DNA of 64,000 nucleotides from Streptomyces sp. PR69 (GCF_026420845.1 NZ_JAOWCB010000001.1:62001-126000), one strand, 5' to 3'. Shown: positions 29,838 through 41,257, numbered from the stretch's first letter. Notes: generated by a model not told the origin, from the letters alone. Numbers and translations: made by a program.

Positions 29838-32381
29838 TCAGCCCCGCTGGCGGGACGGGCGGCGCAGGGCCGTGGCCCAGCGGTGCGGGCGCAGCCGGTG
29901 CAGGCGCAGGTCCCAGCGGTCCGTGAGCGCCCGCCAGCGGTCCAGGAGGGACCACAGCGCGCGGACGGACGAGCGCGGCAGCAGCAGGGCCCGCAGCCGG
30001 GTCCAGCGGTCCGCGTTCTCCAGCAGTCCGGCGCGGACGCGGTGCGCGTCCTCGGCCAGGCCCGCGCCCGGCCGGGGCTCGGGAGCGTAGAGCACCTGCT
30101 CCACCGCGCTCGCCACCCGGTGCACCGCCTCCGCGGACTCCTGCTCCAGCTTGCCCATCCGGACGATGCGGGCCGCGGCCTTCCGGGGCGTCTGTGACTC
30201 ATCGGGCGGAATGCCCAGGTCCCATGCGGAGTCGGTGATCTCCTGCCAGGCCGCAAGCGTGCCAGCCTTTGTCCGGGCGGTTTCGACGCCGCCGGCGTCG
30301 AGCAGCCGGCCGTCCGCGCCGTCACCCGGCCCCGAAGCGCCAAGAGGACCCAAAGCGCCTGGAACATCCGAAGCGCCCGGGGAGCCGGGACCGCCCGGTG
30401 CGGCCAGCCGCCGCGCACGGGTCCTGACCCGCCACAGCAGCGGGAGCAGCGGCAGCAGCACCGCGGCCGCGACCGCAGGCACGGCCCACAGCACAGTCCC
30501 CAGCGGGAACCCCCCGTCCGACGGCGGTGCGATCTCGGCTGGCGCGGCCGCGCCGCACTCACCGAGCCGCCGCTCGTACTCCGGGCACCGGTCGCTCTCC
30601 GTCGGCGCCGCGGAGGGCGCTGCGGAGGTGTCGGGGGCGGGCTGCGCCGGGGTGGACGGCCCGCCGGAGGGGGCCTGCTCCCGGGTGTACTCCGGGACAT
30701 TGCCCCGGTCCGGAGTCGGCTCGAACCGCGTCCACCCCACACCCTCGAAGTACAGCTCGGGCCAGGCGTGCGCATCGCGCAGCCCGACCGACATCGTGCC
30801 GTCGGACTGCAGGGACCCCGGGGTGAAGCCCACCGCGACCCGCGCCGGAATCCCCAGCGTCCTCGCCATGGCCGCCATCGAGAACGAGAAGTGAACGCAG
30901 AAGCCTTCCTTCTGCTTCAGAAAGCGGCTGATCGCCGTGACGCCGGTGCCGGAGTCCACGTCGGTGTCATAGGTGAAGCCGCCGTCGGCGGCGAACCACC
31001 GCTGGAGCTTGACCGCCCGCTCATAGTCGTTCGCCGCGCCCTGTGTGACCTCCCGCGCCGTCTGCGCGACCACGTCGGGCAGCACATCGGGCACCTTCGT
31101 GTACTCGCGCTGCACCCCGGCCGGCGGCCTGGGCGCGCGTATCAGCTGCTCACGGGTCGGCTCGACGATCAGGCTGCTCACCGAGTACTGCGCGCCCTTG
31201 GTGGTCTGCCCGCGGTCGCCGACCAGCGTCCGTCCCTCGGGCTCGAACCGCCAGCGCCCGTCGATCTTCACTGACATCGCCGGATAGGGCAGCGGCAGCC
31301 AGTTCTGCCGGTAGGAGTCCGCCGCCGAGAGGTTGGTGATGACCTCGGTGACCCGTACGTCCGGGCTCAGCCCGTCCGGCTGGGGCAGCCGCCCTGGCAC
31401 ATCCGTGACCTTGCGCTCCGACGACTTCCAGGCCGTGCCGTCGAACTGGTCGAGGGCCACGATCCGCAGATACAGGTTCCGGGTGTTCTCCGCGTTGGTG
31501 CGATAGCGGAGGACCTCGCGGTCCTCGGGCTGATTGAGGCTGTCCTGGAGCGAGACCAGCGGATTGACCGCCGAGATGGTGCCGCCCCCGCCGATTCCGG
31601 ACCCCGAGCCGCCGCCCGTGCCGAGGAGCAGCCCGCCGTCCAGCGCGGGCAGCGCCGCGGGGACGGCCAGCGCCACGCCCAGCGCGAGCGCCCCGATCCG
31701 GCGGCCGGTGCGCACCGGCGCCAGCGCACGGCCGCCGGCCGCGTCCAGCCCGGACGACATGCGCCCGCGTGCCGGGGGCGCCCCGCCGAAGACCCGGCCC
31801 CACTGGGACAGCCGCTCACGGCCCTCCGCCAGCAGCAGCACCAGGTAGCCCGCGCCTGCCAGCAGGAAGTACAGCCAGCCCGCGCTGCCGCCGGCCAGGC
31901 TCGCGGCCACCGAGTAGAGCGCGAGCAGCGGCAGCCCCGCCGGCGCCGCACTGCGAAACGTCACTGCAAGGGCGTCCACCGTGAGGCCGATCAGCAGCAC
32001 TCCGCCGATCACCATCAGTCTGATGCCGTCGGTCGCCGGGGCCGGGGACGCATACCGCGCCACGTCTTCCGCGCCCGACGTCAGCAGCTCGCCGAACCTT
32101 GCCAGGGACGCGGGCGTGGGAACCAGCGCGCCGAACGCCTCCCGTCTGGTGAAGACGGCGGTCAGCAGCACCAGCGCGAGAAGCGCCTGCACCGCGATGG
32201 TCAGCGTGCGGGCCAGCGGCACGCGCCGCGCGAGCGCCCCCGCCCCGGTCACCAGCGCCAGCAGAAAGGCCGCCTGCACGATCCAGGTGGCCGGATCGAC
32301 CAGCGGCAGCAGCGCGGACGCCGCCAGCAGCGTCGCCGCGTAGGCGCACAGGGCGATCCGTTCGCGACCGCTCATGACCAC
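29838..32381 (-). CDS. Transglutaminase-like membrane protein (TgpA type)
   Basis: 847 residues. About six N-terminal transmembrane helices (to about residue 250), then an outside transglutaminase-like domain with a probable Cys-His-Asp triad (KEGFCVHFSFS, RDAHAWPE, WTRFEPTPD), one more helix (GTVLWAVPAVAAAVLLPLLPLLW) and a C-terminal cytoplasmic domain. Third gene of the MoxR-DUF58-TgpA operon, a set found in many actinobacteria and linked to envelope protein maturation. GTG 32381 gives MVMSGRER; ATG 32375 is an alternative start. It starts 7 nt after the DUF58 stop. Confidence 0.9.
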   Translation of the reverse strand: MVMSGRERIALCAYAATLLAASALLPLVDPATWIVQAAFLLALVTGAGALARRVPLARTLTIAVQALLALVLLTAVFTRREAFGALVPTPASLARFGELLTSGAEDVARYASPAPATDGIRLMVIGGVLLIGLTVDALAVTFRSAAPAGLPLLALYSVAASLAGGSAGWLYFLLAGAGYLVLLLAEGRERLSQWGRVFGGAPPARGRMSSGLDAAGGRALAPVRTGRRIGALALGVALAVPAALPALDGGLLLGTGGGSGSGIGGGGTISAVNPLVSLQDSLNQPEDREVLRYRTNAENTRNLYLRIVALDQFDGTAWKSSERKVTDVPGRLPQPDGLSPDVRVTEVITNLSAADSYRQNWLPLPYPAMSVKIDGRWRFEPEGRTLVGDRGQTTKGAQYSVSSLIVEPTREQLIRAPRPPAGVQREYTKVPDVLPDVVAQTAREVTQGAANDYERAVKLQRWFAADGGFTYDTDVDSGTGVTAISRFLKQKEGFCVHFSFSMAAMARTLGIPARVAVGFTPGSLQSDGTMSVGLRDAHAWPELYFEGVGWTRFEPTPDRGNVPEYTREQAPSGGPSTPAQPAPDTSAAPSAAPTESDRCPEYERRLGECGAAAPAEIAPPSDGGFPLGTVLWAVPAVAAAVLLPLLPLLWRVRTRARRLAAPGGPGSPGASDVPGALGPLGASGPGDGADGRLLDAGGVETARTKAGTLAAWQEITDSAWDLGIPPDESQTPRKAAARIVRMGKLEQESAEAVHRVASAVEQVLYAPEPRPGAGLAEDAHRVRAGLLENADRWTRLRALLLPRSSVRALWSLLDRWRALTDRWDLRLHRLRPHRWATALRRPSRQRG

Positions 32382-32388
32382 ACCCCGC

Positions 32389-33758
32389 TCATGACCAACC
32401 CCCAGAGAATGCGTTCGACGGCCCGCCGGACTCGGCGCGCTGCCGCCCCGCCAGCTGCCACAGCTCGGCGAGCGAGGCCCCGGCCGGCACGGCCAGCGCG
32501 GTCCAGCCCGACTCGCGCAGCAGCCGCAGCCGCTCCTCGACCGCCCCGGCCACCGCGCCGCCGGTCAGCCATGACCCGCTGTCCAGCACAAAGGCTATGG
32601 CCGCGGCGGAACGCTGCCGCATCCGGGCGGCCAGCGCGGCCTGTTCCTCGTCCAGATCGCCGAAGAAGGCGATCAGCAGTCCTTCCCGGCCCCCGCGCAG
32701 CGCCTCGTGCGCGCGGGACAGCCCGGCCCCGTCCGAGTGGTCGGCCACCGCGAGCGTGTCCATCATCAGCCCCGCCGCGTCCGCCGACTCCTGGGACGAC
32801 CCCGCGAAGCCGTCGCCGCTCTCGCCCGGCGCCGTGCTCCCGGTGTCCGTCAGCAGCCGGACGGCGAATCCGCGCCCCAGCATGTGCATCAGCGTCGAGG
32901 CTGCCCCCGACACGGCCCATTCGAACGCCGAGTCCGGGCCTGCGCCCTCATAGGCGATCCGCCGGGTGTCGAGCAGGACCGTGCACCGGGCCCGCTGCGG
33001 CTGCTCCTCGCGGCGCACCATCAGCTCCCCGTAGCGGGCGGTGGAGCGCCAGTGCACCCGGCGCAGATCGTCTCCGTGCCGGTAGGCGCGCGGAATGATG
33101 TCGTCGTCGCCCGCCAGGGCGAGGGAGCGCTGCCGCCCGTCCCCGTGCCCCGAGGCCTCGCCCGCGAGGCGCACCGGCGGCAGCGTCTCGGTCCGCGGTA
33201 TCACCGTGAGCGTGTCGTACGCGCTGAAGGAGCGGGTCAGCTCGCACATCCCGAACGGGTCGCTCAGCCGCAGCTGCAGCGGCCCGAGCGGATAGCGCCC
33301 GCGCAGATCGGAGCGCACCCGGTAGGACACCTCGCGGCGGCCGCCCGCCTCCACACGGTCGAGCACGAAGCGCGGCCGGGGGCCCAGCACATACGGCACA
33401 TGGTCCTGGAGCATCAGCAGCCCGGTCGGCAGCCGGGAGACATTGTCCAGCCGCAGATGCACACGCGCCTCGGAGCCCGCCGCCACCCGCGAGGGGGAGA
33501 GCCGTCTGCTGCCCGCGACCCGGTAGCGGGTGCGGTAGAGCACGGTGACGCACACGAGCGGGAGCACGGCGAGCAGCAGCCCCACCCGTACGAGATAGTC
33601 CTGGCCCAGGATGTAGGCGCACCCCGCGGCGGCCAGCCCGGCCGCCAGGAACGACCGGCCGCGGGTGGTCAGCCCGCTCAGCGCGGCCCGCACCCCGCCT
33701 GCCTCCCCGCCTCCGGCGCCGGGCCCCTCGCCCCGCGCGCCGCCCGGCACGGAGGGCA

Positions 33759-33762
<4 letters not shown>
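32389..33762 (-). CDS. DUF58 domain protein
   Basis: 457 residues. Two N-terminal transmembrane helices (about 35-75), then a beta-rich region and the DUF58 core with DPFGMCELTR and GDDLRRVHWRSTARYGELMVRR. A von Willebrand A-like segment follows (CTVLLDTRR). DUF58 proteins normally partner MoxR ATPases. GTG 33762 overlaps the MoxR stop (GTGA), indicating coupling. The residues before the first helix are Gly/Pro-rich and poorly conserved, so the start is less sure. Confidence 0.9.
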
Positions 33763-34805
<1,043 letters not shown>

Positions 34806-35075
34806 CCGGCCCTCCTCGGCCCATCCCCACGCTCCTGACGAGCAGGGGCCCTTACCGGGCCGAGACGCGTCCTGCCGCCCGGCCCACCCCGACACACGGA
34901 CACCCGCCCCGGAAGGTTCCCGAAGGGCATCCGCGGGGTGTCACACATGCATTCTTGTTGCCGGTAGTCCGCGCTGTCACTCGCCTGTGGATAACTCCGG
35001 GCGATTTGTCGGCGTTGCCGTGAATTCCCGCCCGCTGAGCTGGCCATTTCGCCTCGCCATGACGGCCGGGCCGGG

Positions 35076-35675
35076 TCACTGGGCGGGGTCGATCTCCCGC
35101 AGTGCGCCCTTGGTGACGTCGAAGACAAAGCCGCGCACATCGTCCGTGTGCAGCAGGAAGGGCGAGGTGCGCACCCGCTGCATCGACTGCCGCACATCCT
35201 GGTCGACGTCCCGGAACGACTCGACCGCCCATGTGGGCCGCTGGCCGACCTCTTCCTCCAGCTCGCTGCGGAAGTCCTCCGTGAGGGACTCCAGGCCGCA
35301 GCCGGTGTGGTGGATGAGGATGACGCTGCGCGTGCCCAGCGCCCGCTGGCTGATGGTGAGCGAGCGGATCACATCGTCCGTGACCACCCCGCCCGCGTTG
35401 CGGATGGTGTGGCAGTCGCCCAGCTCCAGGCCGAGCGCCGCGTGCAGGTCGAGCCGGGCGTCCATGCACGCGACCACGGCGACCTTCAGCACCGGCCGGG
35501 CGTCCATCCCGGGGTCCTGGAAGCCGTCGGCGTAGCGCCGGTTCGCCTCGACCAGCCGGTCGATGACCGCGGCGGAGCCCCGGCCGGCCGTGGCCTCGGA
35601 GCCGCCGGAACCCACGGGGCGGGCGGCGTCATCGGTGTGCTGCGCGGAAGCGGAAGCGGAAGCGGAAGTCGACAT
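35076..35675 (-). CDS. Beta-class carbonic anhydrase
   Basis: 199 residues. Zinc ligands Cys70, His123 and Cys126 (VACMDARLD, HHTGC) and the Asp72-Arg74 dyad are present. It interconverts CO2 and bicarbonate in the cytoplasm. The N-terminus starts with an alternating Ser-Ala run encoded by four GCGGAA hexamers (35644-35667, plus strand). ATG 35675 is preceded at 7 nt by TAACGT with no Shine-Dalgarno sequence. The frame extends 7 codons upstream to 35696, but that would run through the -10. Divergent from rsmH. Confidence 0.92.
   Translation of the reverse strand: MSTSASASASAQHTDDAARPVGSGGSEATAGRGSAAVIDRLVEANRRYADGFQDPGMDARPVLKVAVVACMDARLDLHAALGLELGDCHTIRNAGGVVTDDVIRSLTISQRALGTRSVILIHHTGCGLESLTEDFRSELEEEVGQRPTWAVESFRDVDQDVRQSMQRVRTSPFLLHTDDVRGFVFDVTKGALREIDPAQ
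35644..35667. repeat. Hexanucleotide tandem repeat (GCGGAA)4
   Basis: Four exact GCGGAA units in plus-strand reading, inside the start of the carbonic anhydrase gene, where they encode Ser-Ala pairs. Unit length 6 keeps frame when copy number changes. Confidence 0.8.
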
Positions 35676-35980
35676 GGGAATGACGTTAGCGGGCACACCC
35701 CTTTAAAGCTCGCTGTGAGAGCGGACAAAGAACGTCAATGACGCTTGTTGTGAGACAGCCCACAGACGGCCGCGGACGGCCCGCAGGGGTGTACGGGGCG
35801 GGATGCGGACGGACATGGGGGGACCCTCGCGACGCGCCGCCCGATGCCCGGCCGGTTGATTGACCGCAAAGAACCGTGGACTAAAGTGACGCGCAGTTCA
35901 CGGACACAACCTGCGCATCCCGCAGATTTTCCACGATTTTCCGCGAGTGCGCATGTCCGCGCCGTTCATGGAGAGGGCGC
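35676..35980. promoter_or_regulatory. Divergent promoter region of carbonic anhydrase and the dcw cluster
   Basis: About 305 bp. On the minus strand TAACGT (35683-35688) lies 7 nt before the carbonic anhydrase ATG. On the rsmH side there is a direct repeat GATTTTCC (35925-35932 and 35935-35942) in an otherwise GC-rich stretch, then GGAGAGGG before ATG 35981. There is no mraZ gene, as expected for Streptomyces. I cannot place the dcw start point with confidence. Confidence 0.55.
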
Positions 35981-36934
35981 ATGAGCCAGACCCGACACGT
36001 CCCGGTGATGCTCCAGCGGTGCCTGGACCTGTTGGCCCCGGCGCTGCGGCAGCCGGGCGCGGTCGTCGTCGACTGCACCCTCGGCCTCGGCGGGCACAGC
36101 GAGGCCCTGCTCAAGGCGTTCCCCGAGGCCCGGCTGATCGCCCTCGACCGGGACAAGGAGGCACTGCGGCTCTCCGGCGAGCGACTGGCCCCCTACGGCG
36201 AGCGCGCCACCCTGGTGCACGCCGTCTACGACGAGCTGCCCGAGGTGCTCGACCGGCTCGGCGTTCCGCGCGTCCAGGGCGTCCTGTTCGACCTCGGCGT
36301 CTCCTCCATGCAGCTCGACGAGGCCGACCGCGGCTTCGCCTACGCCCAGGACGCGCCGCTGGACATGCGCATGGACCAGACGGCAGGCATCAGCGCCGCC
36401 GAGGTCCTCAACACCTACCCGCCTGGCGAGCTGGTGCGGATCCTGCGCACCTACGGCGAGGAGAAGCAGGCCAAGCGCATCGTCTCCGCCGTCGTACGCG
36501 AGCGGGAGAAGGAGCCCTTCACCACCAGCGCCCGTCTGGTCCAGCTGATCCGCGATGCGCTGCCGCAGGCCGCCAAGCGCACCGGGGGCAACCCCGCCAA
36601 GCGGACCTTCCAGGCGCTGCGCATCGAGGTCAACGGCGAGCTGTCGGTGCTGGAGCGTGCCGTGCCGGGTGCCGTGGCGGCCCTGGCCGTCGGCGGGCGC
36701 ATCGCCGTCCTGTCGTACCACTCGCTTGAGGACCGGCTGGTCAAGCAGGTCTTCGCGGCCGGCGCCGCCAGCACCGCGCCCGCCGGCCTGCCCGTCGTCC
36801 CGGAGCAGTACCAGCCGCGGCTGAAGCTGCTGACGCGCGGCGCGGAACTCCCCACGGAGGAGGAGGTCGCCGCCAACCGCCGCGCCGCGCCCGCCCGGCT
36901 CAGGGCGGCGCAGCGCATCCGGGAGGACATGTGA
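35981..36934 (+). CDS. rsmH: 16S rRNA (cytosine1402-N4)-methyltransferase RsmH
   Basis: 317 residues, first gene of the dcw cluster. The SAM fold shows [64 protein letters not shown] and [13 protein letters not shown], all diagnostic. It methylates C1402 in the ribosomal P site. ATG 35981 has GGAGAGGG upstream. Its stop overlaps the ftsL GTG (ATGTGA). Confidence 0.97.
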   Translation: MSQTRHVPVMLQRCLDLLAPALRQPGAVVVDCTLGLGGHSEALLKAFPEARLIALDRDKEALRLSGERLAPYGERATLVHAVYDELPEVLDRLGVPRVQGVLFDLGVSSMQLDEADRGFAYAQDAPLDMRMDQTAGISAAEVLNTYPPGELVRILRTYGEEKQAKRIVSAVVREREKEPFTTSARLVQLIRDALPQAAKRTGGNPAKRTFQALRIEVNGELSVLERAVPGAVAALAVGGRIAVLSYHSLEDRLVKQVFAAGAASTAPAGLPVVPEQYQPRLKLLTRGAELPTEEEVAANRRAAPARLRAAQRIREDM

Positions 36935-37587
36935 GCGGAGCGGGCAGGCAGCTGCGGGGGCGGGCCGTCCGGCTCGCCCGGCTGCTGCCGTCGGGGCCGA
37001 ACACCGCGGCCCGCACCCCCTTCGTGCTGCTGGTCGTCCTTCTCCTGGGCGGCGGGCTGATCACCCTGCTGCTGCTGAACTCCGCCCTCAATCAGGGCTC
37101 GTTCGAGCTGAGCGAGCTGAAGAAGAAGACCACCGAGCTGACCGACGAACAGCAGGCCCTCCAGCGGGACGTGGACAGCCGCTCCGCGCCTGACGCGCTG
37201 GAGCGCCGGGCCCGTGAGCTGGGCATGGTGCCCGGCGGCAACCCGGCCTTCCTCGACCCGGACGGCAAGGTCAGGGGCGTCCCCCGCAAGGCTGCCGCCC
37301 CGCCCCCGGAGCCCACGCCGACGCCCAGCGCCAGCCCCGCGCCGGACCCGACGCCCGCAGCGGAGGCCACGCCCGGCGCGGAGCCGCAGCAGACCGTTCC
37401 GCCGTCCGGCGCCGCCCCGCCGTCCGGCGCCGGCCAGCAGCAGGCGAGCCCCGGCGGGCAGGCGGCCGCACCGGAGACCCCTGACACCCCCGGCACCCCC
37501 GACGCCGCCGCCGTACCGACGACCGCAAACGCCGCGACAGCCTCCGCGGCGACGTCCGCGACAAACCCCGCAACCCCCGGCAGGTGA
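36931..37587 (+). CDS. ftsL: FtsL-like septum protein with long Pro/Ala/Thr-rich tail
   Basis: 218 residues. One transmembrane helix ([21 protein letters not shown], about 31-51) followed by a short coiled coil ([20 protein letters not shown]) and the conserved [17 protein letters not shown]. This part is the usual FtsL. The last roughly 100 residues are an unusual extracytoplasmic Pro/Ala/Thr/Gly tail. FtsL forms a complex with FtsQ and DivIC to activate FtsWI. GTG 36931 overlaps rsmH, and its own stop overlaps the ftsI GTG. Confidence 0.88.
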   Translation: MSGAGRQLRGRAVRLARLLPSGPNTAARTPFVLLVVLLLGGGLITLLLLNSALNQGSFELSELKKKTTELTDEQQALQRDVDSRSAPDALERRARELGMVPGGNPAFLDPDGKVRGVPRKAAAPPPEPTPTPSASPAPDPTPAAEATPGAEPQQTVPPSGAAPPSGAGQQQASPGGQAAAPETPDTPGTPDAAAVPTTANAATASAATSATNPATPGR

Positions 37588-39584
37588 TTGTGCCGCCCCA
37601 GCAACCGCCCCGCCGCCGGGTGCCCGGCCCCACCCGCCGCCCCGCCCAGCGCCCCGCGGCCCGCAAGCCCCGCCCGGCCGCCCGCTCCGCCGCCCGCCCG
37701 CCGCGCACCATCCGCCTCGGCCGCCCGCGCCCCCGGCTGCGGCTGGTCAGCCTCGGACTGACGCTCGTCATGCTGGCGTTCACGGTGCGGCTGCTCCAGG
37801 TACAGGCCGTCGACGCCAGCGCCTACGCCGCCAGGGCCGAGAAGAATCGCTACCTCAGCCACACCCTCGCCGCCGAGCGCGGAGAGATCACCGACAGGTC
37901 CGGCATCTCGCTCGCCACCAGCGTCGACGCGCACGACATCACCGCCGACCCGAAGATGTTCACCCCCGAGGAGTCCAAGGCCCAGGACGCCCCCGAGCAG
38001 GCGGCGGCGCTCCTCGCCCCGATCCTCGACGAGGACGCGAACGTCCTCGCCAAGAAGCTCAGGACGCCCAAGTCCCGCTACACCGTGCTGGCACGCCGCC
38101 AGACCCCCCAGGTGTGGAACCAGATCAAGGACCTCAAGAGCGTCTACGCGGAGAAGGCCAGGGCCGACAAGCGCAACGGCGGCCCCGGGGCCAACGTCCT
38201 GGCGGGCGTCTTCCAGGAGGCGAGCAGCAAACGCGTCTACCCCAACGGCGACCTCGCCGCCGGGATACTGGGCTTCGTCAAGGCCGACGGCCACGGCGGC
38301 GGAGGCATCGAGTCCATGCTCGACAAGACCCTCGCCGGCCAGGACGGAAAGATCACCTACGCCCAGTCAGGCGGCCGCCGCGTCCCCACGGCCACCTCCA
38401 GCGAGACCCCCGCCGTCCCCGGCTCCGACGTCGAGCTGACCATCGACCGCGACATCCAGTGGGCCGCCCAGAAGGCCATCAGCGACCAGGTGGCCAAGTC
38501 CCGGGCCGACCGCGGCTATGTGATCGTGCAGAACACCCGTACCGGCGAGATCCTCGCCATGGCCAATGCCCCCGGGTTTGACCCCAACGACCTCTCCCGG
38601 GCCAATGCCGCCGCCCTCGGCAACGCCGCGCTCCAGGACGCGTACGAACCCGGCTCCACCGCCAAGGTGATGTCCATCGCCGCGGTCCTGGAGGAGGGCG
38701 CGGCCGCCCCGGACACCCATGTCGTCGTCCCCAACCGGCTGCACCGCGGCGACCGGCTCTTCAAGGACGACGTCGACCACCCCACCTGGTATCTCACCCT
38801 CAACGGCGTCCTGGCCAAATCCAGCAACATCGGCACCATCCTGGCCACCGGACAGCTCGGCAAGACCCAGCGGGAGGCCAACCAGGTCCTCTACTCGTAT
38901 CTGCGTAAATTCGGCATCGGCTCGCCGACGGGGGTCGGCTACCCCGGAGAGACCCCGGGCATCCTCGCCAAGCCGCAGGACTGGTCCACCTCGAAGCAGT
39001 TCACCGTCCCCTTCGGCCAGGGCTTCTCCATCAACGCCCTGCAGGCCGCCTCCGTCTACTCCACCATCGCCAACGGCGGAGAGCGCATCGAGCCGACGCT
39101 CGTACGCGGGACCAAGGGGCCCGACGGGCGCTTCACCCCCGCACCCGCCCCCGAGAAGACGCGGGTGGTCAGCGAGAAGACCGCCCGCACCCTGGCGGCC
39201 ATGCTGGAGTCGGTGGTGGACGACGAGGAGGGCACCGGCAACAAGGCGCAGATCCCCGGCTACCGCGTGGCCGGAAAGACCGGCACCGCCAACCGCGTCG
39301 ACCCGGAACTGGGCCGGTACAAGGGCTACACCGCCTCCTTCGCCGGCTTCGCCCCCGCCGACGACCCGCGGATCACCGTCTACTGCGCCATCCAGAACCC
39401 CACCAAGGGAAGCTACTTCGGCGGTCAGATCTGCGGGCCGATCTATCAGAAGGTCATGGAGTTCGCCCTCAAGACACTCAAGGTCGCACCCACGGGCAAG
39501 GAACCCGCCCGGCTCCCGGTCACTTTCGAGCCAAGGGAAGAGCCCGGGAAAAAGCCGGAGAAAACCGCCAAGCCAGGCACGTGA
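37584..39584 (+). CDS. ftsI: Septal peptidoglycan transpeptidase FtsI (PBP3-type)
   Basis: 666 residues. Basic Pro/Arg-rich cytoplasmic start, one transmembrane helix (LVSLGLTLVMLAFTVRLLQV, about 52-72), a PBP dimerisation domain, and the transpeptidase with Ser358-T-A-Lys361 (EPGSTAKVMS), Ser413-x-Asn415 (KSSNIG) and Lys565-T-G (AGKTGTAN). It cross-links septal peptidoglycan together with FtsW. GTG 37584 overlaps ftsL (GTGA); GTG 37590 is an alternative. Confidence 0.96.
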   Translation: MIVPPQQPPRRRVPGPTRRPAQRPAARKPRPAARSAARPPRTIRLGRPRPRLRLVSLGLTLVMLAFTVRLLQVQAVDASAYAARAEKNRYLSHTLAAERGEITDRSGISLATSVDAHDITADPKMFTPEESKAQDAPEQAAALLAPILDEDANVLAKKLRTPKSRYTVLARRQTPQVWNQIKDLKSVYAEKARADKRNGGPGANVLAGVFQEASSKRVYPNGDLAAGILGFVKADGHGGGGIESMLDKTLAGQDGKITYAQSGGRRVPTATSSETPAVPGSDVELTIDRDIQWAAQKAISDQVAKSRADRGYVIVQNTRTGEILAMANAPGFDPNDLSRANAAALGNAALQDAYEPGSTAKVMSIAAVLEEGAAAPDTHVVVPNRLHRGDRLFKDDVDHPTWYLTLNGVLAKSSNIGTILATGQLGKTQREANQVLYSYLRKFGIGSPTGVGYPGETPGILAKPQDWSTSKQFTVPFGQGFSINALQAASVYSTIANGGERIEPTLVRGTKGPDGRFTPAPAPEKTRVVSEKTARTLAAMLESVVDDEEGTGNKAQIPGYRVAGKTGTANRVDPELGRYKGYTASFAGFAPADDPRITVYCAIQNPTKGSYFGGQICGPIYQKVMEFALKTLKVAPTGKEPARLPVTFEPREEPGKKPEKTAKPGT

Positions 39585-39689
39585 CTCGAAAGCGCCCCCA
39601 GTGACAACGATCACCAACGATTCCGGGAACCAATCGCACCCCCCGGTCGCCGCCGCCCCCTCTTTTTCGCCCGGACAGGGTGCGCCCGG

Positions 39690-39695
39690 TACGCT
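39690..39695 (+). promoter_or_regulatory. -10 element for a leaderless murE transcript
   Basis: TACGCT, 7 nt before GTG 39703, in the only sizeable gap (118 bp) between early dcw genes. A weak TTCGCC lies 18 nt upstream of it. Confidence 0.4.
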
Positions 39696-39702
39696 CACCG
39701 CC

Positions 39703-41253
39703 GTGCCCCACCCTGATCAGTACCGAACCGCCCCGCCCCGCCCCGCCGAGGTCAGCCCCACGCCTCTCGGCGTCCTGGCCGAGCAGCTGGGCGTCGAGTC
39801 CCCCGGCCCCGGTGAGGTCACCGGCATCACCCATGACTCACGGGCGGTACGGCCCAACGACGTGTACGCCGCGCTCCCCGGCGCCCGGTTCCACGGCGCG
39901 GACTTCGCCCCCCAGGCCGCCGACCTCGGAGCCGCGGCCATCCTGACCGACCAGGCGGGCGCCGCCCGCGCCGCCGCGACCGGCCTGCCGGTCCTGGTCG
40001 TCGGCAACCCCCGCGGGCGCATGGGCGAGCTGGCCGCCCTGATCTACGGACGCCCCGGCGACGGACTCCTCAAGATCGGCATCACCGGCACCTCGGGCAA
40101 GACCACCACCGCCTATCTCGTCGAAGGCGGCCTCAAGGCCGCGGGCCGCTCGACCGGGCTGATCGGCACGGTCGAGATGCGCATCGGCGAGGAGCGCGTC
40201 AAGTCCGAGCGAACCACCCCCGAAGCCACCGACCTGCAGGCGCTGTTCGCCGTGATGCGCGAGCGCGGCGCCGACTCGGTGGCCATGGAGGTCTCCAGCC
40301 ACGCCCTGGTGCTCGGCCGGGTCGACGGCTGCGTCTTCGACGTCGCCGTCTTCAACAACCTCAGCCCCGAGCACATGGAATTCCACTCCGACATGGAGGA
40401 CTACTTCCAGGCGAAGGCGCAGCTGTTCACCCCGCAGCGCAGCAAGGCGGGCGTGGTCAATTTTGACGACGAGTACGGCCGCCGGCTGATCAAGGAGGCC
40501 ACCGTGCCGGTCGTCTCCTTCTCGACCGAGGGCCACCCGGACGCCGACTGGCGCGCCGAGGACGTACAGGTCGGCTCCGTCGGGTCGCGCTTCACCGCGG
40601 TCGGCCCCGGCGGCGAGCGCATCCGCGCCGAGGCCCCGCTGCCCGGCCCGTTCAATGTGGCCAACGCCCTGGCCGCCGTGGTCACCCTGGCCGTCGCGGG
40701 CATCGACCCGCAGGCCGCCGCCGACGGAGTCGCCGCGGTGCCCGGCGTCCCCGGCCGGCTGGAGCGCATCGACGAGGGGCAGCCCTACCTCGCCGTCGTC
40801 GACTACGCCCACAAGACCGACGCCGTCGAATCGGTGCTGCGCGCCCTGCGCAAGGTCACCGAGGGCAGACTGCACATCGTGCTCGGCTGCGGCGGCGACC
40901 GCGACCAGACCAAGCGCGGCCCCATGGGCGCCGCCGCCGCACGCCTCGCCGACACCGCCGTGCTCACCTCGGACAACCCCCGCTCCGAGGACCCCCTCGC
41001 GATCCTCGCGACCATGCTCGCGGGCGCCGCCGAGGTGCCGGTCCATGAACGCGGAGACGTCCTGGTCGAGGCAGACCGGGCCGCCGCCGTCGCCGCCGCC
41101 GTGGCCCGCGCCGAGCCCGGCGACACGGTGCTGGTCGCCGGCAAGGGCCATGAGCAGGGCCAGGACGTCCACGGAGTGATCAGGCCGTTCGACGACCGTC
41201 AGGTACTGCGCGAAGCCATCCGCGCCACCCTCCACCGGAAACCTCAGGGATGA
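39703..41253 (+). CDS. murE: UDP-MurNAc-L-Ala-D-Glu:diaminopimelate ligase MurE
   Basis: 516 residues from the chosen start. ATP site GITGTSGKTTTAYLVEGG, catalytic stretch SSHALVLGRVDG, and the diaminopimelate-selecting motif DNPR (TSDNPRSEDP). It adds DAP (LL-DAP in Streptomyces) to the stem peptide. I chose GTG 39703 because it follows a -10 hexamer by 7 nt and the preceding 34 codons (GTG 39601 onward) have poor codon bias; GTG 39601 would give 550 residues. Four nt before murF. Confidence 0.94.
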   Translation: MPHPDQYRTAPPRPAEVSPTPLGVLAEQLGVESPGPGEVTGITHDSRAVRPNDVYAALPGARFHGADFAPQAADLGAAAILTDQAGAARAAATGLPVLVVGNPRGRMGELAALIYGRPGDGLLKIGITGTSGKTTTAYLVEGGLKAAGRSTGLIGTVEMRIGEERVKSERTTPEATDLQALFAVMRERGADSVAMEVSSHALVLGRVDGCVFDVAVFNNLSPEHMEFHSDMEDYFQAKAQLFTPQRSKAGVVNFDDEYGRRLIKEATVPVVSFSTEGHPDADWRAEDVQVGSVGSRFTAVGPGGERIRAEAPLPGPFNVANALAAVVTLAVAGIDPQAAADGVAAVPGVPGRLERIDEGQPYLAVVDYAHKTDAVESVLRALRKVTEGRLHIVLGCGGDRDQTKRGPMGAAAARLADTAVLTSDNPRSEDPLAILATMLAGAAEVPVHERGDVLVEADRAAAVAAAVARAEPGDTVLVAGKGHEQGQDVHGVIRPFDDRQVLREAIRATLHRKPQG

Positions 41254-41257
41254 CCCA

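Noticed and set aside
35697..35980. mraZ gene ahead of rsmH
   Set aside because: No frame encodes MraZ motifs, and TGGG repeats typical of the MraZ operator are absent.
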